Shown here: positions 48,669 to 60,899 of the stretch, one piece after another | Numbering within the stretch: the first letter of the stretch is position 1 | Layout of the letters: each line of letters starts with the position of its first letter | Assembly: GCF_902150065.1 (NCBI RefSeq) | Contig: NC_043983.1 | Coordinates: 10,719,321 to 10,783,320, forward strand | Direction of reading: 5' to 3' | Source: Myripristis murdjan | Taxonomy: Eukaryota > Chordata > Actinopteri > Holocentriformes > Holocentridae | Length of the DNA: 64,000 nucleotides | Notes under the pieces: generated by a model | Seen by the model: the letters and a program-made list of their open reading frames with translations, nothing else | Databases searched by the model: none | What the model was told of the DNA's origin: nothing | Position numbers and translations under genes: made by a program

Positions 48669-49292
48669 TGATATAGAAAGATACAAGATACATTCAAAAG
48701 TGCTGATATAAAAAATGGAAATCTGTTGTATAGTAAAATCTTAGCTTATCCCCAGTTTTCCCCCAAAGCAGACACACCGCACACTGCACACGCACCCACC
48801 TGTAGCCGACCGTGCATGTGCATCCACACACACAGAAACATTCACACAAACACACACGATGCAATAAAAATTGCAAAGCTGCCAAAGGGAGGCTCATTCG
48901 TAGCAGGCTCTACATATCATTGAGCTGTTAATAGTTCTGTTGTTATGGCTCACAGAGATGAATAGTGTTATGGTGCTTGTAACATACAGACCTCCATAGA
49001 ATATTCACGATTTGGTGTATCACTGTTATGGTGAACTATGTACATGAATTACATTGTCTGTCAGCCACAGGAAAAACCTCATCCACTCAAACAGGAGCTA
49101 GTTCATCTGGCTGGTGCTGATGTAAGCCGAGTGATGAGGAGATGAACCAGCTTCTCTCTTGGTCCCGAATCTCTCGTTTCTCTCCTTTGAGCAATCTGTG
49201 AAGGCAAACGTTTTCATAATGAAGCATCCAAATACCGAGAAATGGACAGTTATCACAGAAGCACTGGAGTGTGTGATACAGTGTGTGTGTAC

Positions 49293-49710
49293 CTAAAGGG
49301 ACCGTCGATTATCCACCTCTGTCATCAAGGACTGCACCCAGCTGAAGTCGGGATTGGCACAGATGGTGAACTGTTTTGCGAGTCCAGGCCTCCTCTTCAC
49401 CAGGAACCTGTCCGTATGAATGACATTGTTAAACCTTTGAAAACCTGGATGGATTTCAGTTTTCATGTCTGTAAATTCGTGTGAAAGGCTTTCACAAGAA
49501 TTTGAAACCTGACCAAGTTGGAAAGATTTCCTTAGAAATCATGGGAGGGGGGATCGGGAACTTAGCAATGTAGTGAGAAATGACCTGCAAATTTCCACGA
49601 AATTAGAAAAAAGTTATGCAAAAATGACCCAAATATGTGCTGAAACTTAGCAAACCAGAAAAGGCCTGAAAATTTGCCAAAAAAAATCCTGTAACATAAT
49701 TTTCTTGTCC

Positions 49711-49763
<53 letters not shown>

Positions 49764-51414
49764 TCGGATTTTTGCAGATCACTTTTTCTTTCTCCTTCTT
49801 TTTTCTTTCTTTCTTTCTTTCTCAATTTCCAGAATATTTCATTATCCTTTTACTAAGTTCCTACAATTTTGAAATAATTTCTTCCTTGTTGTCCAAATTG
49901 TTCGTTGCCTGTTTTCAAGCCAATTTGCTCAGGTTTCACAGGTCTAAGCAGAGACTTCATCAGCCATACTATCAACACTGTGGTCATGAACAGTTAACAC
50001 TTAATTATAATTACAACACTGGTACATGTGTTTAAAATTGCTTCACTAAGCTCCAGTTTGGATCAGTCAGAAGGGGGCTTCCCAGCCTTTTAAGTTTTCA
50101 TTCCTCAATCAACAGGGCATTTATTTTTCCACTGGCTGCTGCCAAATTATTATGTTAGGCACACATGAGCATAATGCCAGATTAAACAATTTTGCTATTG
50201 TTTGCTGAAAAACAAAACAATGCATGCAGGGCCAGAAGTGAACTTAAGTGTACATAAGGTGAAGAAGTGAGGTCTGAAACTCACACAACAGCTCTCAAAT
50301 TGCAGTCACCATCTGTTTCCTGCATCCTGTAGCTCTCCACGTTTTTCCTCACACTCTTTTTTATCCCCTTAGCATGGCCGAGACAGCAGTTGCCATATGA
50401 GCCTGGAGGAAGGACATAACTTTAGCCAGAAAGTTTGGCTTTAAAGGCGAAAGGAAGGAAAAGTCCCTCTTGAGGACAAATCAAACAATTTGTACACAAT
50501 GTTTTAGTCAATAAACAGACATGCTAATGACTCTCAAGTGTATTCAGCAAAATGAGTCCATTTGTATTTTTTTTGGACTATCAAGTCCACAGTTTCATAA
50601 AAATAGAATAACTCTGTCACTACTGTATGTTATGCCAACTGATTAGGCTATTAATTGCAGTGATCGGCTTCGGGGGTGTTGGGTGCGCATCACCCTTTAA
50701 ATCACAGACTGATATATCAGTATCTTCACAATGGGATACTAATATATCATTGAAGTCTGAGTAATAAGAGGAAACAAGTAATTTTTACTGCATGTACGAA
50801 AAACACCTCTGCAGTAATACTGTCACCCTAATCATTATTTCTGACGCTTATTGGTGATTTTTATTACTGGTGAGGAAATAAGTGACTTTAAATGACTGCA
50901 CTAAACTAATTTGAGTGTGGCTTTCCCATTTTTGCCAAATATTGTGCAAAGATAACCCTATCAGAACAGTTCGGAACAGACATGCTCTAACCCTGAAGAA
51001 ACTTCAAGTCCAGACAGATCACAGGGAGGTATGAAGTTTTGTGGTAAATGGTTTTGAACAGACAAAATATCGTTGTAGAAAAGAACAGTTTACTGACAAC
51101 AGAACAGGAATGTGTATTATGAATGCATCCAACGCCAAATGCATCCAAAGCCAAAATTGCATTTTATATTGTCTCTGCAAATGTGGTAAATGTGGAACTA
51201 CAGATATGTTGCATGCATGAGCAAAGATACTAGCTCACATTGTGCACAGGGGAAATTCCTAAAAATATAGAGCTATTGGAATCATGCCTTGATCATGCTG
51301 ATCAGTGTCTCTGGTGTGAAGCAGCTCCATGTCTGATCTGTTTTACCTACCTTGTGCCAGACTCAGGTACATGCAGGCGAGGAGCAGAAGGAAGAACAGG
51401 ATCTGGAACTTCAT
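49293..51414 (-). CDS. Small CC chemokine (CCL25-like), three short exons
   Basis: Minus-strand exons 51414-51351, 50402-50285 and 49407-49293 give 98 residues, with GT-AG introns and matching phases (1, then 2). Residues 1-21 form a signal peptide ([20 protein letters not shown]). The mature start [10 protein letters not shown] carries C27-C28, and C55 ([15 protein letters not shown]) and C77 ([16 protein letters not shown]) complete the four-cysteine CC pattern. The helix after C77 has the typical W-V-Q. The GSY-x-x-CC start and QETDGDCN segment recall fish CCL25-type chemokines, from memory. Its product should be secreted and act on a CC chemokine receptor. Exon 1 is 64 coding bases, exactly as in the chemokine at 26.5-29 kb, and both have the same strand and phases, so they are probably old duplicates. 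A TATA-like TATTTAAA lies about 45 bases upstream of the start. Confidence 0.9.
49712..49765 (+). repeat. (CT)n microsatellite in chemokine intron 2
   Basis: CT run with one interruption at 49751, within intron 2 of the minus-strand chemokine. Confidence 0.93.
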
Positions 51415-52157
51415 GGCTGCTCTTGTTCTTGTGCGGTCCACTACACACAAAAAAACAATTTAAATACAGAGCAAAAGTGAAAATTGGAAACAGAGTCTCC
51501 TGCCCACATCCCTCCTTTTTGACTCTTGATAGCAATTTTTCCCACCATAAGCCTCTCCATCTGTGCACTGCTGGAAGAGAAGGGGGGGTATCAAAAACAT
51601 TTACAACCTCCCTGGTTTCCAGATGTTTTATCTCACCAATACACAATGACGTGTTCAATGTAAGTGGTGTTTTATGGAAACCAAGTGTGTTTGTGGTTAA
51701 TGTCGGCTGCAATTGTTCTCAGAAAACATCTTGTTTTCGTCAAAAGTGTTGAGCAAAATCGAAGTTACAAAAGCACAAAACATAAACTGATGGTGTTGTT
51801 GCATAATGCCATTGAGATAGAAGAGAAACCCATACCTTCTTACACTCAGGATTTCACAAGCTGTCTTGGGAGTAGGAGCCGTTTATGCAGTCTTGCCTGT
51901 GTGTGCGTCTGTGCTCTTATAGCGCACATGTGTGTTCTGCCCTCCTCCCGTCACCAAGCCTGTCCTTTACCACTCCTCCATTCAGATGTTTTTTTTTTTT
52001 TTTTTTTTTTTTTTGTAATTGCTGGGAAGAAGTGAAACTTAATCACTGAATCTCAAAAGCCACTGTTTATCTTGGCTCAGTCCAACCAGTGATGATGACT
52101 GACAAACTATGAGCAGTTACCCCCCATTCTGCACTCCCACACTTCCACACACAGACA

Positions 52158-52159
<2 letters not shown>

Positions 52160-52214
<55 letters not shown>
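52160..52214 (+). repeat. (CA)n microsatellite
   Basis: 55-base CA tract. Confidence 0.95.
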
Positions 52215-52216
<2 letters not shown>

Positions 52217-52397
52217 TTCCCCCTAGCCTGCCCCAGTCATCCCTCTTTACTTCCATTAACTCTCATGATTTCACCTCCCAAAAACTCAGGTACCTCTGGT
52301 GCAACAGCAACAGGCTGAGTTTACTACTCTAGAAGTCTCCCAGGGGATCATGATTTAGGTGCACGGCAATGTGGTGGGCTATTTTATCATTAGATTT

Positions 52398-52728
52398 ATT
52401 GTTGGATCCCCCACATGAAATACTATCTTGCAAGAGGGAACACGTTGTTATGGGAAGCGTGATAAAGCCAAATCCCTTGGAGTGCACTTGGCTCCTTGCT
52501 ATGGTTTCTGCAAGCACAGTTTAACTAGAAATACTGCAGCTTTCTGCACTCACATCAGGATATCATAACAGAGAGACAGTTTGGTAGACCCAAAGCAACT
52601 GGGCAGTTTGGATTAAGGTGAAATGTGGTCAGCGGTAGTGGCATCAGTGTTGTAACAGAATGCAAAGTGAAGGGAAGGCATTGTCTTTTTTGGAAAAATG
52701 AAAGTAAGTGTATAAGGAGCAATAGAGT

Positions 52729-52773
<45 letters not shown>

Positions 52774-53030
52774 TTCTGAGAGCCATTGTATAGTGATACA
52801 AGGGGTATTTCTCACTGAGGGACATGGTAGAGTGAAAACTTAGTGAAGACAATGTCAAACATGGATTTGGTGTGCCAGCTGGGGCACCGGTGTGTAATGT
52901 CACACATTAATGACAGAAAAGTCATCAGTGGTGTTAAAAGTACTCAAATCATTTACTGTAGTATAACCAGTAACATCATAGAAAAAAATATGTCTAACCC
53001 TGTTAGACATGAAAATGGTAAAGAATGAGG
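52398..53030 (+). repeat. First copy of a divergent tandem duplication
   Basis: It starts with a 67-base block (52398-52464; GTTGGATCCCCCACATGAAA) that recurs at 53067-53130. A later block from about 52828 (GGTAGAGTGAAAAC, then GTGTAATGT, AAGTCAT and TGTTAGACATGAAAA) recurs in the same order at 53393-53565. A (CT)n run (52731-52766) is inserted between them. The internal AAGTACTCAAATCATTTACT resembles a very common dispersed fish repeat. Confidence 0.75.
52731..52766 (+). repeat. (TC)n microsatellite
   Basis: 36-base TC tract followed by a poly-T run. Confidence 0.95.
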
Positions 53031-53066
53031 AATGTCACTAAGTCCACAAAAGAATATAACTTAGAA

Positions 53067-53600
53067 ATTGTTGGATCCCCCACAAGAAATACTATCTTGC
53101 AAGAGGGAACATGTTATGGGAAGCGTGATATATATAGGAGAGGCACAAAGCAGTTCAGGACAACTCTTAACTGTCATAACCCAAAATATAAGAGCATTTC
53201 GCTTCATTGCTGATGTTTTATGTGCATTTGAAAACAATAGATTCAGGACATGCATTTCAAAATGTTACATGGGTTATTAGTCTTGGCGTGAACCTGAGTG
53301 GTTTTATCCTTCCTCAGCCTCATCCTTAACATTAGTACACAAATTGTGTCCTATTTAAAACCATAGTCTGCCTTTAAGTATGGTAATGTATGGTAGAGTG
53401 AAAACATACTGAGGACATAATATCATACCCAATGTCCCAGTTGGGACAACAAGGGGTGTAATGTGTTACCTTAGTGGCAGACAAGTCATTAACGGTGGTA
53501 AAAAGTTCTCATTCACTTAAGTAAAAACAGCAATATCATAATGGACAAACACACTGTTAGGCATAAAAAAACGCACTCAAAATTCTAGTTAAGTAAAAGT
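53067..53600 (+). repeat. Second copy of the divergent tandem duplication
   Basis: The start block is about 95 percent identical to 52398-52464 by eye, with a short deletion. The second half (from 53393) is much more diverged but keeps order and spacing. It lacks the (CT)n insertion. Confidence 0.75.
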
Positions 53601-53929
53601 ATTAGTGACATTAGTCGTAAAATATATTTCACTATATGAAAAATAAAAGCGGTGTACAATGCTTTCCCTCAGTGTAAATTTATGCGTGTTAACTAAACGC
53701 ATTAAGTATGGTAATATTCTAACTGTGGCTGCTCCACATGTTATTGGCTTATTCCAGCTCTTTATGTGTTGCCCAAATCCTTATTTTGCAAAGTAGCCTG
53801 CACCGTTGCAGCCAAACGTGATAAATGTGGCGCAGTAAAAGTATTTTGATTCTCTTTGAAATGTCTCGGAGGGGGAACGTGTGTCCAGTGGCTCTGCAAG
53901 GACATGAGAAAATACAACATACTTTACCT

Positions 53930-54323
53930 CCATCTAGTGCTGGAAGCTGGACCTGCCCCTCGCTTGCTGCACACCGGGAGCCCGTTCCGTGAATCCACCC
54001 CTGGGCGGACACACTCCCCTCTCATCCCGGCCAGGTTTTACAGGCCGCTCGGTGACACCTCCAGCAGGCGTGGCTGAGCGGCCGCTGCCATAACAGCCAC
54101 TACGCAGCCCCGGTCCGGCAAGTCAATAAACATTGGTTGCAAGTCATTCTGACTAGATTTTTTTTTTGGCAGTTGCGTAGCCGGAGGACGGACGTGCTTT
54201 CGGTGTTGTCCAGCAACTCGACACACAGCAAACCAGCGTAAAAACGGGATTAAAGCGCAGGCTTCGTGTCCCACTCGTTGAATGACACAGTTTAGCAACT
54301 TGTTAGCAGCGTAGAGAAACCTC
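53930..54323 (+). promoter_or_regulatory. gclm: CpG-rich promoter/5'UTR of gclm
   Basis: GC- and CpG-rich sequence directly before the gclm start codon, with a GC-rich core at 53950-54115. No TATA box is evident. By eye I found no full antioxidant response element (TGAS-NNN-GC) in either orientation between 53640 and 54323. Confidence 0.5.
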
Positions 54324-57300
54324 ATGGATACTCAGAACAGCAACGTGAACGCCACTGCGAAGACGCTGTTAAACCATGCTAAGACTCTGAGGCTCCACAC
54401 GGGGAATCTAGTGAACCGAAGTCGCCTAAAGAAGAAGTGTCCATCCTCACCCAGCGAGGAGGTGAGACAGGCGCAGGCACAGTGAGAGCTAGAGCCGCCG
54501 GGGTGCCCATGTGCGGCGGTGCCGGTGAGGTGTTTGGTGCCGGAGCTGCCCGTGTAGCCCATTAGCATTGCGTAAGGTTAGCAGGTTACTCTAGCTACCA
54601 TGCCAGAGAACTTAGCTACCATGACAGGGTTATTAATTATCAGCCTTGTAGCCATAATTAATTTGACATATGGTCAGACCAGGAGAGGAGAGGCCCAAAG
54701 GAATGTTTGTAGACAGCCAAATTACCAAATTACACCTGTCGAGTCATTTTAGCCTCAAGTGGAGTAATTCATCAAGCAGGAAAATCATGTAACGTATGAT
54801 GTAATGTGTGTTTACACCCATGTGGCCTAAACAGGTAATATAATTTTATGCTGTGACATGAAGTGAATGATTTACTGAGGATAATCATTAGAAGGAGCTG
54901 GGCGTGATTCCGACTAAACATTGGAGTGCTCATCATTTCATAAAGGTCCAATTTGTTGGTGTTGTTGGTTACTTGGCACAGCTACTTACTTAGTACATAG
55001 TACTACAGCACCAGTAGTGGAAGGCTGCAACATGTGACAGTCACCATGTGGAGATGCTGGGATGAATGGGACACTGACTATCACTCTTCAACACCTGACT
55101 TCATTATGCAACAGTGCTACTGAACCACCAAAAGTATGCCAAACCTCCCAGATAGCCTCCCATTCAGGTTTTTTTGCTGTTTCAAATGCATTTGAGTGTC
55201 ACTTAAGTGTGACATCACCAATCTAGGGTATTGTAATATCTTTTATTAAGTTTGGGACACTCAGCGGTTTCATGAAATAGGACAGGGAAGGGTTATCACT
55301 TCTAAATTGAGTTAATTTCAAGGCGACAACACTTATGAAACTGAAAGGATGCAGCGTGGAGTGGCCGATAACAGGGCCTGACAAAGTTATTTCATGCCTT
55401 ACCAAAAGTGAGTCCACAGTTGATCTCATACTTTTTACAATGAGAAGCCAAGATCAAGCAAAAATAGTGCTAGACTTGAAAAGGTGATAGCTAAAGAAAG
55501 TCTATAAAATGGGTTTCAGCAAGAGGTGACCTGTAATGCTGATCGGAGGGCTCTGCCCATAGCTTTCAGGATGTGGTTGTGCTCATTAGATAGTTAAATG
55601 CTCAGTGGCTAGTATTTAGTAAAATTCTAAAGCACACTGGAGCACAGAGTCTAAAATCATGGTGATCTTGTCTTCCTGGGCAGATCCACTGTTGGCAGTA
55701 TTGTGGATAAACTACTGATGCAGGAGTAGAAAGAATCATTTTAATAAGAGGAAATAAATGCTTGAATGACTATGTCCAGATCAGCAGAGGATAGCAGTAA
55801 TTTGATTTAGTAAAAAAGAAAAAAAAAATCTCAGCTGTAGAAAATATGACTGCATGTTCCTTTTGACCTGCCTGTCCAAGGTTTAATTGGAATCAAAGAC
55901 CAGTTGTAGTTTATTAACCTACTTAAAGACAGGATTTCAGGTTTCAGACTCAGTGCGCTTCATTGCAGATTGTACCTGGAGAATCAGGGGGGACAAAAAA
56001 AAAACACGATTTTGAATTTCTATGGAGTCCATAAAAATCACATTAGTAGAGAATTTAGAACCAGTATCCCCCCCAGCATTGTGCGTTTTGTGGCTTAATA
56101 TCAAGCTGTTTATTACAAAGACAAAATAGTATCAATATTATTATGGCATTGCTCCACCAATCCCCACAATTAATATCTTTATATGAGAATCTCAAAGTTT
56201 TGCTAAATGATAGGAAGGTTGGGAATTTAGCTTTGCTTAGATATCAGTAAATTGACACCTCTGCTCTAGTGTAGTGGGTGAGATTTAAAGCCGTACATGT
56301 AGAGGGACAGAAATGTTGAAGCCTCTTTTGATAATAGAAATTTAGAGAAATCTATGGTCAGTGGAACATCACACCACTTGTCTGATATGATTTTCTTCCA
56401 AAGTAGAGACAGATGATGATTTGCAATCATGCTTTTTCTAACTGTTATCTTTCAGCTTCAAGACTGCATTCGAGCCACACTGAGCGACTGGTTTTCCACA
56501 ACACGGCTACCTTCCGAGACGGTGAGACATCCGCAGTTTTCCGAATGCTGAAAGCACAACAGCATTTGCATACACTGAGCGTAAATGTCCGGTCCATAGA
56601 GTGTGGATGAGTTGCACAATAACTCGCTACTACACCGTCAAGCAGAAGGATTCCAGTGCCTGGAAAAACAAAATAACTGTAGTGACTAACATCAAAGGAT
56701 ACGCCTATGCCCACTGAAAAGGAGCTGTCATAGTGAATGTTCATGCAGGGTTGGCTGCCAAAGGCACTGTTCCAAATGTGCGTTTGTCTGCTGGGGCAGC
56801 GGGGGTCATGGGGGGGGCACCGAAACTTTGTTCTTCGTTCCATTCATTAAGTAGCCACATCACTTTAATACGATTTTAAAAAGGTGGTGGAAGTCACCTA
56901 TGTTGTTTTTTTTTTCTTACCAAAGTAATATGCTGGAAATGTTTAGTAAACGGTTCTCCACAAGTACAGTTTCTGTTGCAATACGTAGTAAACCAACAGT
57001 CCCACTGAACACAGCCCTACTTTACTCTGGCCATGCCTGTTTTGCTAGGGTCAGCTAAACTGCTTCAGCTTGTATCACCATGCCCATTGGTTTTAATCTG
57101 GAATGGGGGAGGTGTTGGAGAGAGAAGATGAAGGGGTCATAAATGCACACAAACGCGAAACTTACTAGACACAGTCCTTGGACTGAAGTCTTTGGATTGT
57201 GATGTTTGAGTTGTGTTCTGGAGGGGTTTTTTTTTTTTTTTGGATGCATTTGTTGCGCTTTTACTGACAAAGTTGCACTTGCTGGATGCAACGTGTTGGG

Positions 57301-59162
57301 GTTTGAAGAGTGCTGTGCAGTATGTCAAGCCAGAGTTAAGAGCTCAGCCTAAATCAACCTCCATGTCCTGTTGTGCTAGTTATGACTTATGTGGCGCCTT
57401 TGAATGGAGTTCTTGTCTTGTCTTGTCTTTTCCTGCAGGACCTGCCAGATACTCTGGACTGCTCCATTCCTCAGCCAACAGATGCTATCACACCTGAAGA
57501 AAGGGAAGAGCTGAAGGTTTCTGGTTAGTGTTTGTTACCTGTCCTGCAAGAAAAGTGGATTCATAAATGAACACATTATGTATACAATTAGAGGCTACAT
57601 ACTAGAAGAAAAATGAATTTAGAAATTAACACAGCATCATGAAAATCCCATGCAGAAAATAAGGTTTAGGTTCTTGCTGTAGTGCCTCAAGGTGAAAATG
57701 CTAAAATTGACAATGGATTGATGTTTGAACTTTATGTATTTATTCATCCGCTCTTCCATCACATTGGATTTTGACTTTGGGAAACTTTAGGAAATTATGC
57801 TTCTTATTTCTGCATTTCTAGCACACATGAAGTTATACATTGTTTTGTCTGTTCATGGAGGAGCCACCTGTTTACAGTTGCCTTGTTTTACAGTCAAGCT
57901 GTTCCTGTGCGAGTCTGATCAGTCTTCTATCAGAGACGCAGTGGAGATGGGTGAGCTTTTCATCTCTTAAGACTACCACTACATTTTAGTGGCTGACTAA
58001 ATGCAACTCCCAACTGATGTGAGCCTTTTTGATTACCCTCAGAAACGGTCTGTATGATGTAATGCATTTCTACAAGCTCTCAAAGCAAAAGTGAGCTTTA
58101 CTCAGGAAAATTCCATCCTTATCTCTCATCCCCAGCCTGCCAGACATTGGCGGTGTCCCAGCTAGACTCTGTGATCATAGCGCCACCTGGGCTTCTGGAG
58201 GGTGACAGCCAAACTCTAACCCACCTTCAGCCAGCGTGGGAGGAGTTGGAGGCTCTGGTCAGGAGCCAGCGGATTGCAGCAATTGGCACCTCTGACCTGG
58301 ACAAAGACCTTCTGGAGCAGCTGTACAACTGGGCTCAGGTGAGTGGGAGGCTTGCTTATGCATGTGTTTTATAGTTGTCATCATTTAGTTCCACAGAAAT
58401 ATGATTATAACATGATGTTTATTGGTTAGACAGAGCATGAGTATATTTTCCTGGGATAAAATTTGGCCATTGAACCTCTGATTAAGGTCATCTGAGAGTC
58501 ATGTCCTATGTTGAAGCAAATGCAGCCTGTCATTGAGCGCCCTCCCTCCCTTGGTGCAGGTGAAGCCCAGCAGTAACCAGGTGAACCTGGCCTCCTGCTG
58601 CGTGATGCCTCCTGACCTCACAGCCTTTGCCAAGGAGTTTGACATCCAGCTGCTCACACACAATGATCCCAAAGGTGAAAACCCATTTCAATTTTTCTGT
58701 CAAACTCGGCAGGTTTATTTATTCAATTATATTATAAAACCAGATGTACAGCTCTTTTTGTTTACGGTAAATCAAGAAATAGATGTTTTAGATCTCAAAA
58801 GCTTTCACAGAAAGAGCACGGGTTGACCATGTGCTCTTAATACCTCCAGGCAAAAGACAAAATGAAGCATTCAGTCCAAATGTGTTTGTGTGTATTCATT
58901 GTGTCGGCTTGTATGCGATAGCTTCCTGTGGAATGCGTCTCTGTGTGAGTTGTAATCCGATCGTCGTCGGCCGATCATGTTTCTGTCCCCAGAGCTGATG
59001 TCTGCGGCCACGTTCCAGGAGGCAGTCCAGGAGAGCACGCAGGACCTGAACGTGGCTGACTGGAGGCTGCAGTGGGTGCTGCGCTACTCCATCATTGTCA
59101 AGAGCAGGGGCATCATCAAGGCTAAGGGCTACCATGTCAGCGCCAGGAAAGCTATCCCTTAG
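54324..59162 (+). CDS. gclm: Glutamate-cysteine ligase regulatory (modifier) subunit
   Basis: Seven coding exons: 54324-54461, 56456-56521, 57439-57523, 57894-57950, 58136-58338, 58560-58674 and 58993-59162. All phases agree, giving 277 residues (human 274). The product binds the catalytic subunit GCLC in the cytosol. It lowers GCLC's Km for glutamate and weakens feedback inhibition by glutathione, so it sets the rate of glutathione synthesis. It has an aldo-keto-reductase-like fold without known activity. Conserved stretches include TGNLVNRSRLKKKCPS (N-terminal), AVSQLDSVIIAPP, AAIGTSDLDKDLLEQLYNWA, SNQVNLASCCVMPPDLTAF, EFDIQLLTHNDPKEL and the C-terminal RYSIIVKSRGIIKAKGY. The first 13 residues (MDTQNSNVNATAK) are longer and unlike mammals. 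Downstream candidate poly(A) signals are AATAAA at 59850 and ATTAAA near 60452. The neighbour dnttip2 follows in the same orientation, as in mammals. Confidence 0.97.
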
Positions 59163-60495
59163 CACAGCCCACGGCAGAAGGAAGACACAGGGATGAAGCC
59201 ATTTTCCTCCTTTTTCATTCACACACACACAACATGCAAAGTAATAATAGCTTTGAATAATGGATGACACTAATCAACGTAGGTCGTAGAAGCCATTGTT
59301 TTATAAATGGAATCGCTGAAGGATGAGCATGCATCTCGGTCATCTGTGATTTCCCGGTGTACTTTAAATGGGTGTAGGTAATCATTACCATCCTCTCTCT
59401 GACATGAGGAAATGAGAAATTCTGATGCAAGGTCCAGCCCGGTGGTGGTTTTGAGAGAATGACGTAGGCCAAGGACAGAGACAGAATCAAATCTCCCTTT
59501 ATGTACTGTGTTTCTCAGATGTAGCTCTCATCGTGACCAACGCATTCACAGTCCGACCGCTCGCCACCACAGTGGAGGATTTGTTTTAATGACGGAGATC
59601 TACTTAGCTAAACATGTGTCCAGTGTGGTTTCTTAACCATGTCCCCATGTGAAGTGCCTCTTCCTCTGCTCTTCCTCCCATGCCCACATTCACTCTGTTT
59701 CAGCTGTGTCCGTGTAAATCAAGCTTTAACTATGGAGTCTGAATGATGAGATTGTACGGATTGGTACCACAGAAAGAAAAGGTCGAGATTTATCATTTTA
59801 TATTTTGGTACTCAAGAATTATTCCAAAACTTGTGAAAGGGAAAACAGAAATAAACTTAGTGTGAAAATCCTCCCAGCAATAGACACTATAAAATTGTTT
59901 TTTTTTTCCTGGTGCCTCACAAAAAATCTGCTTTTACTTTTACAGGTTAGATTTTACTTACACAATATGAATATCATTTGCATTCCTCAGTGGAGAGAAA
60001 ATGCCCTCATTCTTGTAAAAGGAGAGATGTTCGTTTTATGATCCTGATTTAAATAGACTTCACTGTTTAAAAAAAAAAAAAAAAAACATACAAATGTTTG
60101 TGAATTTATGTAATTTTTTTCATGCTTTTTTTGTGTAACCACTTTCACAGGCTTGACCCAATGAAATGTATGCCCCCTCATGCTCCTGAGATTAATTTGA
60201 GGGCGTCCAGCAATATTTTGAGATTGATATTCCTAGCAGGCTGACGTCCTTTACTTGCATGTTATAGCACTGGAAAATGTGAAAGCTGGCTAACTCCTGA
60301 TGAAGTGCTTGAATACAGTTTCTTATTTAAGAGTCGTGGCTATATCTCCAGACAGGGTCCAGTAAACCTCATAAAGACGAGTTCTTTCTTGTACTGTAAA
60401 AATAATATATTTAATGTTGACATATATCTGTATATCATGAATTGGCTTTATTAAAATGTTGAAACAAACACTGTCAGCTCTGTGTAATGTAATGT

Positions 60496-60541
<46 letters not shown>

Positions 60542-60866
60542 TTAATAGTGTAATCATGGCCATGTGTGAAGGGTAGCATGCTTGTCTGATAGTGCAGTTT
60601 CCACGTGGCTGCTGCTCATATGTGATTTTAATTAAAATAGTCCAAACCTGAAGTGGTAATGTAATTTGCTACTTAAGTTTAGAAGCCTGTTATTTTTGTC
60701 AGATAATTATTTGCCCCGACATATGATAAACAGTTATTATAAACATCATTTTCAGCCTGTTAAAAATGAAATACAGTATGCGGGATGCGCTTGCCGCTCT
60801 GCAATCGTCTATTTGGCCTCTCCCTTTTTCCTGCATCGTTTGGTCGAGTCTGGTTTGTGGCTTCAC
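59163..60866 (+). other. gclm 3'UTR and gclm-dnttip2 spacer
   Basis: 1.7 kb of mostly AT-rich sequence with possible gclm poly(A) signals at 59850 and near 60452, TAATG repeats at 60486-60500 and a 37-base A run at 60503-60539. No separate gene is seen. Confidence 0.5.
60503..60539 (+). repeat. 37-base poly-A run
   Basis: Uninterrupted A tract between gclm and dnttip2. Only a retroposon-tail-like A run is visible, with no body upstream, so it may be a simple repeat. Confidence 0.9.
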
Positions 60867-60876
60867 ACCGGAAGTG
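60867..60876 (+). promoter_or_regulatory. dnttip2: ETS/GABP-type site in the dnttip2 core promoter
   Basis: ACCGGAAGTG, a near-perfect ETS-family (GABPA-type) site 24 bases before the start codon, in a TATA-less CpG-containing setting. Such sites are usual at housekeeping and ribosome-biogenesis promoters. Confidence 0.6.
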
Positions 60877-60899
60877 AGCGAGAGCGAGCAGCATGCAAG

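Larger units (their letters stand above)
51470..54323. other. Intergenic region between the chemokine and gclm
   Basis: It contains a 28-base poly-T (51987-52014), microsatellites at 52160-52214 and 52731-52766, and a divergent tandem duplication (52398-53600). From about 53930 a CpG-rich stretch forms the gclm promoter/5'UTR. No further gene is recognised. Confidence 0.5.

Noticed and set aside
53640-54323. Antioxidant response element expected before gclm
   Set aside because: Scanning both orientations for TGAS-NNN-GC found only partial matches (for example TGAGCGGCC), so I do not claim one. It may lie farther upstream or in an intron.
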